A stretch of DNA of 64,000 nt from Fodinicurvata halophila (GCF_042651425.1 NZ_JBHSCW010000006.1:1-64000); one strand, 5' to 3'. Counted from the stretch's first letter, positions 27,479 to 38,527 are shown. The notes: generated by a model not told the origin, from the letters alone. Program-made: numbers and translations.

Positions 27479-28666
27479 TCAGTTGAGCGGCGGCGGGTTT
27501 TCAGCCTGTTCGCGCAGGTAGGCGATCATCGCAGCGAGATCCTCCTGGCTGCGAACGCCGGCGAAGGTCATCTTGGTGCCGGGCATCCATCCGCGCGGGT
27601 CCTGAAGATAGGCGGCCAGATTCTCGTAAGTCCATTCCTTGCCCGCCTCGCGGGCGTCGGTGGCCGCAGAGGAATAGTTGTAGTCATCGCGATGCGCCAC
27701 GGGCTGCCCGACCACATTCCAGAGATTGGGGCCGACACGGTTCGCCCCGCCTTCCTCGAAGGTATGGCAAGCCGCGCACTGGCGAATCTTGCCCTCGCCC
27801 TCGGAGGGGTCGGCCGCGGCAATCATCTCGCGCAGTTCACTGTCGCCCTCCGCGGCGTCGGCTTGCTCGTCCTCGCCACTTGCGTCCTCGGCGTCTTCGC
27901 CCTCGGCACCATCTCCGTCTTCGCCCGACGCTTCGCCAGTCTCCTCGCCCTGGCTTTCCTCGACAGTGCCGTCTTCAGCACCTCCTTCGCCTTCTGCAGC
28001 TTCACCGTCTTCGCCGCCCTCTTCACCTTCAGCAGTTTCGCCCTCTTGAGCCTCCTCACCTTCCTCGGTGCCTTCACCTTCGCCGTCGCCGCCCTCGGCT
28101 TCCTCCTGGGCGGCGGCGATCTCTTCCTCGCTCGGCAGCGGCTCGGGGTCGTCACTCAGGGTCCGCAGGTAGGCGATCAGGTCGGCACGATCCTCGACGT
28201 CACTCATGCCGTTGTAGGTCATGCGCGTGCCGGGCGCGTATTCATTCGGATCCGCCAGGAAGGCATTCAGCTCTTCATAGTTCCAGGGCTGGTCGGACAT
28301 GCCGGCCAGCGCATCGGAGTAGTTGAAGCCCTCCGCATGGGCATGGCTCGCCCCGACGATATTCCAGAGATTGGGGCCGACCCGTTGGGCTCCCCCCTCC
28401 TCGAAGGTATGACAGGCCTGACAGGCGCGCGTCAGCGATTCGCCGTTTTCCGGATCCGCATCCCCCAGCAGGGCAATCACCGACTCCAGGGTCTCCTCCT
28501 CGGCCTCGGGCGCCTCGGACGGCTCACCATCCGTCACCTCAACAGGATAGGCGTCCTCATAAATATCCTCAGGCGACACAAGAAGCTGGGACACAAACCC
28601 GGCCGACATGGCCACGATGCCGGCCGTCAGTACAGCCGCCGCTACCTTGTTGAATTCCAGTGACAT
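27479..28666 (-). CDS. Membrane-anchored two-haem cytochrome c with long acidic linker
   Basis: This is a 395-residue protein. An uncleaved membrane anchor (AAAVLTAGIVAMSAGFVSQLLV, residues ~9-30) is followed by two class I cytochrome c domains of the cytochrome c2/c552 membrane type. The haem motifs are CQACH (82-86) and CAACH (297-301), each followed by TFEEGGAxRVGPNLWN and a distal Met in GTRMTYNGM and GTKMTFAGV. Between them lie ~90 residues composed almost only of Glu, Gly, Ala and Asp. Single-haem forms carry electrons from bc1 to terminal oxidases; a duplicated version on one anchor is unusual. Confidence 0.85.
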   Translation of the reverse strand: MSLEFNKVAAAVLTAGIVAMSAGFVSQLLVSPEDIYEDAYPVEVTDGEPSEAPEAEEETLESVIALLGDADPENGESLTRACQACHTFEEGGAQRVGPNLWNIVGASHAHAEGFNYSDALAGMSDQPWNYEELNAFLADPNEYAPGTRMTYNGMSDVEDRADLIAYLRTLSDDPEPLPSEEEIAAAQEEAEGGDGEGEGTEEGEEAQEGETAEGEEGGEDGEAAEGEGGAEDGTVEESQGEETGEASGEDGDGAEGEDAEDASGEDEQADAAEGDSELREMIAAADPSEGEGKIRQCAACHTFEEGGANRVGPNLWNVVGQPVAHRDDYNYSSAATDAREAGKEWTYENLAAYLQDPRGWMPGTKMTFAGVRSQEDLAAMIAYLREQAENPPPLN

Positions 28667-28713
28667 TGCGTATCGCTACCCTGTTGACTATCGGCTGCGG
28701 AAGGTGAGGCCGG

Positions 28714-28742
28714 ACAATAGCGACCTCGAGCGGACGGTTCAA
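28714..28742 (-). promoter_or_regulatory. Sigma70-type promoter of the cytochrome c gene
   Basis: On the minus strand TTGAAC (28742-28737) and TATTGT (28719-28714) are spaced by 17 bases, ending 47 bases before the start codon. Confidence 0.5.
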
Positions 28743-28774
28743 TATCCAGAAGCGCGGAAATCTCGGCCGTGTGC

Positions 28775-28797
28775 TGCGACAAAAAGCGCTTGTCGCA
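28775..28797. repeat. Inverted repeat in the divergent cytochrome c-kdsB promoter region
   Basis: TGCGACAA and TTGTCGCA form perfect eight-base arms around aaagcgc. The right arm overlaps TTGTCG, a possible -35 box for kdsB (followed after 17 bases by TTTATT at 28813-28818). It could be an operator or a hairpin. Confidence 0.5.
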
Positions 28798-28874
28798 CGA
28801 GAAGCGCCGGTTTTTATTCCCCTCAACCCCGTGGTTTCTTCTGTTAACCTCTCACAAGCAAGAAGTCGAGCAGC

Positions 28875-29666
28875 ATGTCATCACCCCGCAATCCCGTCGT
28901 TCTTGTCCCGGCCCGCATGGCCTCCACCCGCCTGCCCGGAAAGCCCCTGGCCGACCTGCACGGCGAGCCCATGATCGTGCATGTCTGGCGGCGCGCCTGC
29001 GAAGCCGGCATCGGTCCGGTGGTGGTGGCCGCCGCCGAGCGCGAGATCGTCGAGGCGGTGGTGGCCGCCGGCGGCCAGGCGGTCCAGACACGGCCCGACC
29101 ATCCTTCGGGCTCGGATCGCATCCATGAGGCTCTCGGCCATATCGATCCGGAGCACCAGTACGATGCCGTGGTGAATGTCCAGGGCGACCTGCCCACCCT
29201 GGCGCCGGAGGCCATCCGTGCCGTCTTCGCCCCCCTGTCGGTTCCGGAGGTGGATATCGCCACCCTGGCGGCCGAGATCAGCGATCCGGCCGAGCGCAGC
29301 AATTCCAACGTGGTGAAGGCCGCCTGCCTGTTTCCCGAGGGCAGCCGGCAGGCGCGCGCCCTCTACTTCAGCCGCTGTCCCGTTCCCTGGGACCAGAACG
29401 ACCCGAGCCTGCCGCTCTATCATCACATCGGGCTCTACGCCTATCGCCGCGCCGCCCTGGACCGCTTCGTCACCCTGCCGCCCGGCCTGCTGGAACAGCG
29501 CGAAAAGCTTGAGCAGCTGCGCGCCCTGGAGCACGGCATGCGCATCGATGTGGCCCGCGTTGACACGCTTCCACTGGGTGTCGATACTCCCGACGACTTG
29601 GAGCGGGCACGCCGCCTGCTTTCCCCGGAGAACCAGGCAAGGTTACAAGGCGGGTCCGGAGCATGA
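28875..29666 (+). CDS. kdsB: 3-deoxy-manno-octulosonate cytidylyltransferase (CMP-KDO synthetase)
   Basis: This 263-residue enzyme activates KDO for lipid A-core assembly in Gram-negative envelopes. Family motifs are VVLVPARMASTRLPGKPLAD (from residue 8), DHPSGSDRIHEAL, VNVQGDLPTL, YFSRCPVPW and HHIGLYAYRRAALDRFV. The ATG at 28875 fits the start of homologues. Its stop codon overlaps the start of pheA by four bases (ATGA), so the two genes are translated together. The arrangement kdsB-pheA is common in Rhodospirillales and Rhizobiales relatives. Confidence 0.93.
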   Translation: MSSPRNPVVLVPARMASTRLPGKPLADLHGEPMIVHVWRRACEAGIGPVVVAAAEREIVEAVVAAGGQAVQTRPDHPSGSDRIHEALGHIDPEHQYDAVVNVQGDLPTLAPEAIRAVFAPLSVPEVDIATLAAEISDPAERSNSNVVKAACLFPEGSRQARALYFSRCPVPWDQNDPSLPLYHHIGLYAYRRAALDRFVTLPPGLLEQREKLEQLRALEHGMRIDVARVDTLPLGVDTPDDLERARRLLSPENQARLQGGSGA

Positions 29667-30520
29667 GAGAGAGCAGCAACGCAATCGCATTCCAGGGTGC
29701 CCACGGCGCCTTCTCGGAAATGGCCAGCCGCAGCGTCTATCCTGAACGCGCGACCCTGCCCTGCGAAACCTTCGAGGACACCTTCATCGCAGTGCGCGAT
29801 GGCCAGGCGGAACTGGCAATGATTCCCATCGACAATTCCAGCGCCGGGCGTGTGGCCGACATTCACCACCTGCTGCCGCACTCCGGTCTGCACATCATCG
29901 CCGAGCATTTCCAGAAGGTGGAACACCAGCTGGTCGCCCCGAAAGGCGCTACGCTGGAAAGCCTGCAGGCCGTGCACAGTCACGTGCACGCTCTCTCCCA
30001 ATGCCGCAACTTCCTGCGCGAGAACAACCTGAAACCGGTCGTTCACGCCGACACCGCCGGCGCCGCCGCCGAGGTGGCCGAGCGCAACGACCCCAGCCAG
30101 GCCGCCATCTCCTCCTCGCTCGCCGCCGAGATCTACGGCCTCGACACCCTGGCCCGCGACATCCACGACGCCAGCCACAACACCACGCGCTTCATCGTGC
30201 TGGCCCGCGATCCCTCGGATGTCGAGCCCGACAGCGGTTCCATCGTCACCTCGCTGGTCTTCCGGGTGCGCTCGGTACCGGCTGCGCTCTACAAGGCACT
30301 GGGCGGTTTTGCCACCAACGGCGTCAACCTGACGAAGCTGGAAAGCTACATCCTGGACGGCAGCTTCACCGTCGCCCAGTTCTACGCCGACATCGAGGGG
30401 CACCCCCAGGACAAGCCGGTGCGTCTGGCCCTGGAGGAGCTCAGCTTCTTCAGCCGCGAGGTTCGCATCCTGGGAGTCTACCCGGCCTCGGAGTTCCGCG
30501 CCGGCGGCGCACCGCTCTAG
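29663..30520 (+). CDS. pheA: Prephenate dehydratase
   Basis: This 285-residue monofunctional prephenate dehydratase converts prephenate to phenylpyruvate for phenylalanine synthesis. The dehydratase domain shows FQGAHGAFSEMASRSVYP, PIDNSSAGRVADIHHLL and AAISSSLAAEIYGLDTLA. NTTRFIVLARD ends the catalytic part. A carboxyl ACT domain (LVFRVRSVPAALYKALGGFA, LTKLESYILDG) gives feedback inhibition by Phe. No chorismate mutase domain is fused. It overlaps kdsB by four bases. Confidence 0.93.
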   Translation: MRESSNAIAFQGAHGAFSEMASRSVYPERATLPCETFEDTFIAVRDGQAELAMIPIDNSSAGRVADIHHLLPHSGLHIIAEHFQKVEHQLVAPKGATLESLQAVHSHVHALSQCRNFLRENNLKPVVHADTAGAAAEVAERNDPSQAAISSSLAAEIYGLDTLARDIHDASHNTTRFIVLARDPSDVEPDSGSIVTSLVFRVRSVPAALYKALGGFATNGVNLTKLESYILDGSFTVAQFYADIEGHPQDKPVRLALEELSFFSREVRILGVYPASEFRAGGAPL

Positions 30521-30550
30521 CTTGCCGTGGTCCACGGCTCCGCAGGCAAT

Positions 30551-31816
30551 TCACACCGCGTGCGCCCTACGGTAGAGCTTGTCCGGTCCCATCTCGCTCA
30601 GCGCATTGATCCCCATCAGCCCCATGTCCCGGTCGATTTCCGCGGCCAGGATATCGATGGCGTGGCGCACCCCTGCCTGACCCGCGATCGCCGCGGCGTA
30701 GAGGAAGGGCCGCCCGACGAACACGAAATCCGCCCCCAGCGCGAGGGCCTTCAGCACGTCCGTGCCGCGCCGGATGCCGCCGTCGAACATCACGGGAAGA
30801 GTCCCTGATTCGGCGACGATGTCGGGCAGGGTTCTCAGGCCCGAGACGGCCCCGTCCAGCTGGCGGCCGCCGTGGTTGGAGACGATGATGCCGTCGACCC
30901 CGGTCTCCCTTGCAATGCGCGCATCCTCCGGCGCCAGGATGCCCTTGATGATCAGGTTGCCCGTCCACTGCTCGCGGATCTGCTTCAGATGCTCCCAGTT
31001 CAGGTGATCGCGCAAGCCCAGATCACGGGTAATGTTCTGCGAGACGATCGGGGCGCCGCGCTCGGCATAGGAATTCTCGAAGTGCGGCATGCCGTGGCGC
31101 AGCAAGGTGCGGGCGAAGGTGGTGAGCAGCCAGTTGGGCCGGACGAGGCCGTCATAGGCCAGCCGCAGGCTGGGCCTGAGCGGCGTGGAGAAACCGGCGC
31201 GCACGTTGTTCTCGCGGCTCGCCAGCACGGCCGTGTCGACGGTCAGCAGCAGGGTTCCGTAACCGGCGCGCGCAACCCGGTCCACCAGCGCCCGGATGCG
31301 CGGCGGCTCACCGGGCAGGTAGGCTTGGAACCAGGACTCCGGCGCGGCCTCCGCCACCTCCTCCAATCGGGTCAGGGACGAGCCGCTCATGATCATCGGG
31401 ATGTTGGCCTCGGCTGCGGCCCGGGCCATCACCAGGTCGCCACGATAGGCCATCAGTGCGCTGATTCCCATGGGTGCGACGCCGAAGGGCGAGGCGTAGG
31501 TCTGGCCGAACAGCGTGGTGGCCTGGGAGCGTTTGGAGACGTCGGTCAGGATGCGCGGGACGAAGCCGTACTCCTTGAAGACGGCTCGGTTGTCCTCCCG
31601 TCCCGTGTTGTCCTCGGTGCCCCCCACGACATAGCCGAACAGGGGACGGGGCAGATGGCGCCGCGCCGCTGCCTCCAGGTCATCCAGCGACAGGATGCGG
31701 CGTAGCCTGCGCGACGGTCTTCCGAGACTCGTCGCGGCAGGTTCTGTCTGCTGCGGGTCTTCCTTGTTCCCTGTTTCCGACCCGTCGGGCGTGATCTCGC
31801 TGCTGGCATTCGACAC
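30551..31816 (-). CDS. FMN-dependent alpha-hydroxy-acid oxidase/dehydrogenase (LldD-like)
   Basis: This is a 421-residue protein of the glycolate oxidase/lactate dehydrogenase flavoprotein family. Landmarks are the FMN-binding GVAPMGISALM, FQAYLP, LIIKGILAPEDARIA, and the active-site IIVSNHGGRQLDG with the catalytic His. MFDGGIRRGTDVLKALALGADFVFVGRP closes the barrel (read in two parts). The amino-terminal ~45 residues are a disordered extension. GTG at 31816 has GGAAGG upstream. The substrate may be L-lactate or another 2-hydroxyacid. It converges on pheA. Confidence 0.85.
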   Translation of the reverse strand: MSNASSEITPDGSETGNKEDPQQTEPAATSLGRPSRRLRRILSLDDLEAAARRHLPRPLFGYVVGGTEDNTGREDNRAVFKEYGFVPRILTDVSKRSQATTLFGQTYASPFGVAPMGISALMAYRGDLVMARAAAEANIPMIMSGSSLTRLEEVAEAAPESWFQAYLPGEPPRIRALVDRVARAGYGTLLLTVDTAVLASRENNVRAGFSTPLRPSLRLAYDGLVRPNWLLTTFARTLLRHGMPHFENSYAERGAPIVSQNITRDLGLRDHLNWEHLKQIREQWTGNLIIKGILAPEDARIARETGVDGIIVSNHGGRQLDGAVSGLRTLPDIVAESGTLPVMFDGGIRRGTDVLKALALGADFVFVGRPFLYAAAIAGQAGVRHAIDILAAEIDRDMGLMGINALSEMGPDKLYRRAHAV

Positions 31817-31922
31817 GGCACTTGCCTTCCTTCCTCGTCTTCCAGGCCGGCAAAGATATCGGGCACGCGCGACGGCGCAAGACGGCAGCGCCCGCTGTCA
31901 CGGGAAAACGCAGAATGAATGC

Positions 31923-31957
31923 AAAACCGGCCGCAAGCGGTTATCGCTCACGGCCGG
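31923..31957 (-). terminator. Rho-independent terminator of pckA
   Basis: On the minus strand two nested stems (CCGGCCG with CGGCCGG, and AGCG with CGCT around a five-base loop) are followed by TTTT at 31926-31923. It lies about 35 bases after the pckA stop codon. Confidence 0.75.
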
Positions 31958-31990
31958 CAATGTCATAGCTGTTCGTCGCCTCGGTAAAGA

Positions 31991-33637
<1,647 letters not shown>

Positions 33638-33785
33638 TAAGCCAAGGGCGCATCGGTTTCAAGGAGGGCACCAGCATTCACACGGCGTCAATTTGCCGCA
33701 ATTCACCTGTAGTTTTTTGATTTTCCAACAAGAATCGTGAGAGAGGAAAACTGGCTCAGGCGAGGCTCACCACCTGTGGCAATGA

Positions 33786-35654
33786 TCAGGCCACCTGGCA
33801 GGTCTGGCTTCCCGTGGCGGGAATGGTGACCCGAAAGGTGGTGCCCTGGCCGGACGTGCTCTCGGCACTCAGGGTTCCACCATGCATCTCGACCAGCGAG
33901 CGCGAGATGGCCAGGCCGAGGCCCACGCCCTCGTGCTGTCTGGCCAGCGTTCCATCCACCTGGAAGAACGGCTTCGTGATCTCGCCGATCTTGTCCTCGG
34001 GAATGCCGATCCCGGTATCGCTGACCGCGAAGACCATGTCGCCGCCACCGAGACGAGTGACCGAGATCTCGATGCGCCCGCCTGCAGGCGTGAACTTCAC
34101 GGCGTTACCCAGCAGGTTGATCAGGACCTGGCGCAGGCGGCGCCCATCACCCTGGAACGCCGGCAAGGTCTCTCCATACGCCTCGCTCAGTTCCACACCC
34201 TTGTGCTGGGCCTTCTGGGCCAGGATCCGCATGCTGTCCTGCACCAGCTCACGAGCGTCCAGCATATCCTGCTGAAGATCCAGCTGACCAGCCTCGATGC
34301 GCGAGATATCGAGGATATCATTGATGATCGACAGCAGCTGGCTGCCGCTGTTGTGGATGTCCTCGGCATACTCCAGATAGCGCTCGTTGGGCAGGGCACC
34401 GAACGCCTGATTGCGGATGATGTCCGAGAAGCCGAGGATGGCGGTCAGGGGCGTGCGCAGTTCGTGACTCATGTTGGCGATGAACTCCGACTTCACCCGG
34501 TTCGCCTCGTCCGAGAGGTTCTTGGCGTACTGCAGCTTGGCGGCCGCCTGCTGGCGCTGGGTGATGTCGTGCAGCGTCAACACGATGCCGTTGACGGCCG
34601 TGTCATCGCCAAGGTTGCAGGCCGTTGCCTCGAACTCCCGGCGTCCGCGTCCCGGCAGGGTCAGATAGACGCCCTCGGCATGGCTCCAGGTGTCGCCGGA
34701 TGTGGACTGCTGCAGGCGCGCCAGCAGGTCTGTCACCGCCGGTCCCTGCAGCAGGTCCTCGAGGCGGGAGTCCTCCAGGTTGTCACCCAGGCCGCTGTTG
34801 GGACAGGAGGCGAAGCGGATGCTGCCTTCGGCATCGACGACCAGGATGAAATCGCTGGCATTCTCCACCAGGCGCCGGAAGCGCGCCTCGCTTTGCCGCA
34901 GGATGTCCGCCTCGCGTTCGCGATAGGCGGAAAAGCGCCGGTCCACCGCCGTGGTCACCATCTGCAGCATCAGGATCGTGATGGTGCCAAACGCGATGAC
35001 GAACGCCAGGATGTAGGGATCGATCTCGTATCCGCCGCCCTGCGCAGCGCCGGTACATATGGCCTGGAAATACGCAGCTTCCATGCCGATGTAATGCATG
35101 CCGTAGATCGCCAGTCCCATGATCAGGGCCGAGGCGATACGCCAGCCCCATCCGGACACGCAGGTCGTGATCCAGAGCGCCACGGTGGCCGCAGTGATGG
35201 CGACCAGCACGGACAGTCCCACCAGCACCGGGTCATAGGTCAGGTGGGCCTGCATGTTCATGGCTTCCATGCCGGTGTAGTGCATCGCCACGACACCCAG
35301 GCCAAGCGAGATGCCCCCCATGAAAATGGCAGAAGCCGATCTGCGACGCGCCACGATCGCAAACCCGACCAGGGCGGCGAGCATCGCCAAAACCACCGAG
35401 GCAAAGGTCAGGAAGAGATCGTAGGTGACATCCACTGGCAGCATGAAGGCCAGCATGCCGATGAAATGCATGGACCAGATGCCGCCGCCCATGGCCACCG
35501 CGGCAAGCAACAGCCAGACACCGCGACGCAAACCGCTGCTCTCCCAGATACGCTGGGCGGTATCCATGGCCACATAGGAGGCAAGGCTGGCCACAATGAG
35601 AGAGAGGGCGACAAGCAGCAGGCTGTATTCGCCTTGGAGAAGCGCATCAGACAT
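33786..35654 (-). CDS. MHYT-domain sensor histidine kinase
   Basis: This is a 622-residue membrane kinase. The amino third has seven predicted membrane helices with three MHYT-type repeats (MHFIGMLAFMLP, MHYTGMEAMNMQ, MHYIGMEAAYFQ), proposed to bind copper and sense oxygen, CO or NO. A PAS domain (residues ~265-375) and the kinase core follow: FIANMSHELRTPLTAILGFSDI with acceptor His397, LLGNAVKFTPAGG, DTGIGIPEDK and GVGLGLAISR. It is transcribed away from chvI, sharing a 226-base AT-rich intergenic region. No response regulator is adjacent apart from ChvI. Confidence 0.9.
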   Translation of the reverse strand: MSDALLQGEYSLLLVALSLIVASLASYVAMDTAQRIWESSGLRRGVWLLLAAVAMGGGIWSMHFIGMLAFMLPVDVTYDLFLTFASVVLAMLAALVGFAIVARRRSASAIFMGGISLGLGVVAMHYTGMEAMNMQAHLTYDPVLVGLSVLVAITAATVALWITTCVSGWGWRIASALIMGLAIYGMHYIGMEAAYFQAICTGAAQGGGYEIDPYILAFVIAFGTITILMLQMVTTAVDRRFSAYREREADILRQSEARFRRLVENASDFILVVDAEGSIRFASCPNSGLGDNLEDSRLEDLLQGPAVTDLLARLQQSTSGDTWSHAEGVYLTLPGRGRREFEATACNLGDDTAVNGIVLTLHDITQRQQAAAKLQYAKNLSDEANRVKSEFIANMSHELRTPLTAILGFSDIIRNQAFGALPNERYLEYAEDIHNSGSQLLSIINDILDISRIEAGQLDLQQDMLDARELVQDSMRILAQKAQHKGVELSEAYGETLPAFQGDGRRLRQVLINLLGNAVKFTPAGGRIEISVTRLGGGDMVFAVSDTGIGIPEDKIGEITKPFFQVDGTLARQHEGVGLGLAISRSLVEMHGGTLSAESTSGQGTTFRVTIPATGSQTCQVA

Positions 35655-35880
35655 CCGGAGCCTTGGTTCCTTCGTTCAGAGCCCGGAACCCGGTCCGGGA
35701 GTTTTTTCTTCCATCCTCCTACGATCTTAGGGGCGGAAAGGATTAAATTAGCGTTGATATGGAATTAAAATCTGAAAGAGCGGAAACTATATTTAGTAGC
35801 CGGTTCTGTGTTCGCTGCAGACGCGACAGCGAGCAAAGTTTGCCGTAAATTCGCCATACACCCGCGATAAGGCGCTAAGC

Positions 35881-36642
35881 ATGATGACCACTGCAGCCGA
35901 ACAACGCCCCGACGCTCATCACGGGGGGGATGGCCTCCAGCCCGATCGCTACAGCATCGCGCTGGTGGACGATGACCGGAATATCCTGACCTCGGTATCC
36001 ATGGCTCTGGAGGCCGAAGGGTTTCGCGTGCGCACGTACGGTGATGGCTCCGAGGCCCTGCGCGGTCTCTCGGTCACACCCGCCGATCTGCTGGTGCTCG
36101 ACATCAAGATGCCGCGCATGGACGGCATGGAGTTGCTGGGTCGTCTGCGCGAGACCTCCAACGTTCCTGTCATTTTCCTGACCTCGAAGGACGAGGAAGT
36201 GGACGAGGTCATCGGTCTGCGCATGGGCGCGGACGACTATATCACCAAGCCCTTCTCCCAGCGTCTGCTCATCGAGCGCATTCGGGCCCTGCTGCGCCGC
36301 GAAAAGGTCAGCAAGGACGAAGTTGCTCCCGGCGGCGAGGCGCCGATCCGGCGCGGTGACCTGCTGCTGGACCCAGCCCGCCATCTCTGTCACTGGAAGA
36401 ACGAGCCGGTCAACCTGACGGTGACGGAATTCCTCATCCTGAAGGCCCTTGCGCAACGGCCCGGTCATGTGAAGAACCGGGACCAGTTGATGGATGCGGC
36501 CTATGGCGAGCATATCTACGTGGATGACAGGACCATCGACAGCCACATCAAACGCCTGCGCAAGAAGTTCAAGCAGGTCGACGACGACTTCGCGCAGATT
36601 GAAACGCTCTACGGGGTAGGCTACCGCTATCGGGATGCCTGA
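35881..36642 (+). CDS. chvI: Response regulator ChvI (OmpR family)
   Basis: This 253-residue regulator has a receiver domain (IALVDDDRNILTSVSMAL, phospho-acceptor Asp74 in VLDIKMPRMDG, FLTSKDEE, DYITKPFSQRLL) and a winged-helix DNA-binding domain (VTEFLILKALAQRPGHVKNR, DRTIDSHIKRLRKKF, ETLYGVGYRYRD). This is the usual ChvI form, with SFSxRLL-like wording at the end of the receiver. ChvI controls envelope and acid-stress genes in alphaproteobacteria. It is directly upstream of chvG and probably co-transcribed. It is the only response regulator in the window. Confidence 0.93.
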   Translation: MMTTAAEQRPDAHHGGDGLQPDRYSIALVDDDRNILTSVSMALEAEGFRVRTYGDGSEALRGLSVTPADLLVLDIKMPRMDGMELLGRLRETSNVPVIFLTSKDEEVDEVIGLRMGADDYITKPFSQRLLIERIRALLRREKVSKDEVAPGGEAPIRRGDLLLDPARHLCHWKNEPVNLTVTEFLILKALAQRPGHVKNRDQLMDAAYGEHIYVDDRTIDSHIKRLRKKFKQVDDDFAQIETLYGVGYRYRDA

Positions 36643-36690
36643 CGAGCCGGCTCCTTGCCGGCATGGAGCGGAGAGAGGCAAAGCTTACGC

Positions 36691-38517
36691 ATGGCCGGTT
36701 CAAGCCTGCTGACCGAGCAGACCGGCGGCACCAGCCGCAGCAGCCCGAACACGGCCCGTCAGCAGGACACGGAGCCGGAGGAAGAGGCCGTCGACGCCCT
36801 CTCCGACGAGGCGAACGTCAAGGGCAACTCCAGCAAGAAGGCACGGCGTCGCCCCGGCAAGGGCCAGGCAGCCCATGGCGCCAGCCGCAGCGATGACAGC
36901 GAGGGCGAACGCAACACCTGGCGCCGACCGGCCTGGCGCTCGCCCCTCACCCGTCGCATCCTGCTGCTGAATGTCCTCGTTCTGCTGATCCCCGTGCTCG
37001 GGCTCCTGCATCTCGATCAGTACCGGCAGAGCCTGATCGATTCCGAACAGGAGGCCATGCGCACCCAGGCCACGACGGTGGCCCTGGCGCTGGGCTCGGC
37101 AGCGGTGCGCGACGGGAACAACGGTGAGCAGGAACTGATGCACGAATCGGCCCGCCAGCTCATCCGCGTCCTGCTGGGCAATTCCCAGATGCGCGCGCGC
37201 CTCTTCAGCCAGGATGGGGACCTGATCGCCGATTCCAACCTGCTCGGAGGCTCCGACAGCCAGGTTCAGGTGGAGGAGCTTCCGCCACCTGACGACCCCG
37301 GGGCCTCGGCCGTTCGCAGCATCGGAACGCTGTACGATCATATCATGCGGCTCCTGACCGGCAGCCAGAACCTGCCGCTCTACCAGGAGAGTCCACAACA
37401 ACAGGCCAAGGACTACGAAGAGGTCCTGCAGGCCCTGCAAGGCGAAGAGGCCACTATGATCCGTCGGGACTCGGGCAACCGTCTGGTGTTGTCCGTGAGC
37501 GTTCCGGTCCAGCGTTATCGCCAGGTGGTCGGCGGCCTGATGATGACCAAGGGCGGTGACAGCGTGGAGCGCGCTGTCCGCGATCGGCGCAGCGACATCC
37601 TGCTTGTCTTCGCCGTCGCCCTGGGCGTGACCGTGCTGCTGTCCTTCTATCTCTCCCACACCATCGCCGCCCCGATTCGACGCCTGGCGCGGGGTGCCGA
37701 GCGGATCCGCGGCAGCAGCACGAAAGCGAACGTGATCCCCGATCTGCGCAACCGCAACGACGAGATCGGCGACCTTTCCGAGGCCCTGATCGACATGACG
37801 GAAGCGTTGCATGCGCGTCTCGAGGCGATCGAGACCTTTGCCGCCGACGTGGCCCATGAGATCAAGAACCCCCTGACCTCGTTGCGCAGCGCCGTGGAAA
37901 CCGCCAATCGGGTCGAGGACGAGGAACAGCGCAAGCGCCTTATGGGCATCATCCTGGATGACGTGCAGCGGCTCGACCGGCTGATCAGCGACATTTCCGA
38001 TGCCTCGCGCCTGGATGCGGAGCTGGCGCGCGCGGAAAGCGAGCGGATCGAAATGGCCCGGCTGCTGGATGCCCTGGGCGAGATCCACAAGCCGCTTTGC
38101 GAGGACAAGGGCCTGACCTTCCAGATCAAGGTGCCGCAGCAGGATCCTCTGACCGTCCTCGGCCTGGAAGGCCGCCTCGGACAGGTGTTCCGCAACCTCA
38201 TCTCCAACGCCATCTCCTTCTCGCCGGACGGCGGCGTCATCGAGCTCAGGGCCTGGCGCGAGACGGACCCCATCCTGGGGCCGGTGGTTGTGGCGACCAT
38301 CAGCGACCAGGGTCCCGGTATTCCCGACGGCAAGCTGCAGGCCATCTTCGACCGCTTCTACAGCGAACGTCCGCAGGCCGAAAAGTTCGGCACACACTCC
38401 GGGCTCGGCCTGAGCATTTCCCTGCAGATCATCGAGGCCCACAAGGGCACGCTCATCGCCGAGAACCGTCCGGAAGGCGGAGCCTGCTTCATTGTGCGCC
38501 TGCCGGCAGAGGAGTGA
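36691..38517 (+). CDS. chvG: Sensor histidine kinase ChvG
   Basis: This 608-residue kinase partners ChvI. A ~90-residue basic cytoplasmic extension precedes the first membrane segment (RILLLNVLVLLIPVLGLLHL). A periplasmic domain, a second segment (ILLVFAVALGVTVLLSFYLS) and a HAMP domain (APIRRLARGAERIRG) follow. The kinase core is FAADVAHEIKNPLTSLRSAVE with His389, LISNAISFSPDGG, DQGPGIPDGK and HSGLGLSISLQI. The ATG at 36691 follows GAGAGAGG. It is followed by the HprK-RapZ gene with a 10-base gap, the conserved chvI-chvG-hprK order. Confidence 0.92.
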   Translation: MAGSSLLTEQTGGTSRSSPNTARQQDTEPEEEAVDALSDEANVKGNSSKKARRRPGKGQAAHGASRSDDSEGERNTWRRPAWRSPLTRRILLLNVLVLLIPVLGLLHLDQYRQSLIDSEQEAMRTQATTVALALGSAAVRDGNNGEQELMHESARQLIRVLLGNSQMRARLFSQDGDLIADSNLLGGSDSQVQVEELPPPDDPGASAVRSIGTLYDHIMRLLTGSQNLPLYQESPQQQAKDYEEVLQALQGEEATMIRRDSGNRLVLSVSVPVQRYRQVVGGLMMTKGGDSVERAVRDRRSDILLVFAVALGVTVLLSFYLSHTIAAPIRRLARGAERIRGSSTKANVIPDLRNRNDEIGDLSEALIDMTEALHARLEAIETFAADVAHEIKNPLTSLRSAVETANRVEDEEQRKRLMGIILDDVQRLDRLISDISDASRLDAELARAESERIEMARLLDALGEIHKPLCEDKGLTFQIKVPQQDPLTVLGLEGRLGQVFRNLISNAISFSPDGGVIELRAWRETDPILGPVVVATISDQGPGIPDGKLQAIFDRFYSERPQAEKFGTHSGLGLSISLQIIEAHKGTLIAENRPEGGACFIVRLPAEE

Positions 38518-38527
38518 CACATCCGCG

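Noticed and set aside
38492..38527. Upstream start for the HprK-RapZ gene inside chvG
   Set aside because: MCACRQRSDTSA has no homology and overlaps the end of chvG; the ATG at 38528 fits the family.
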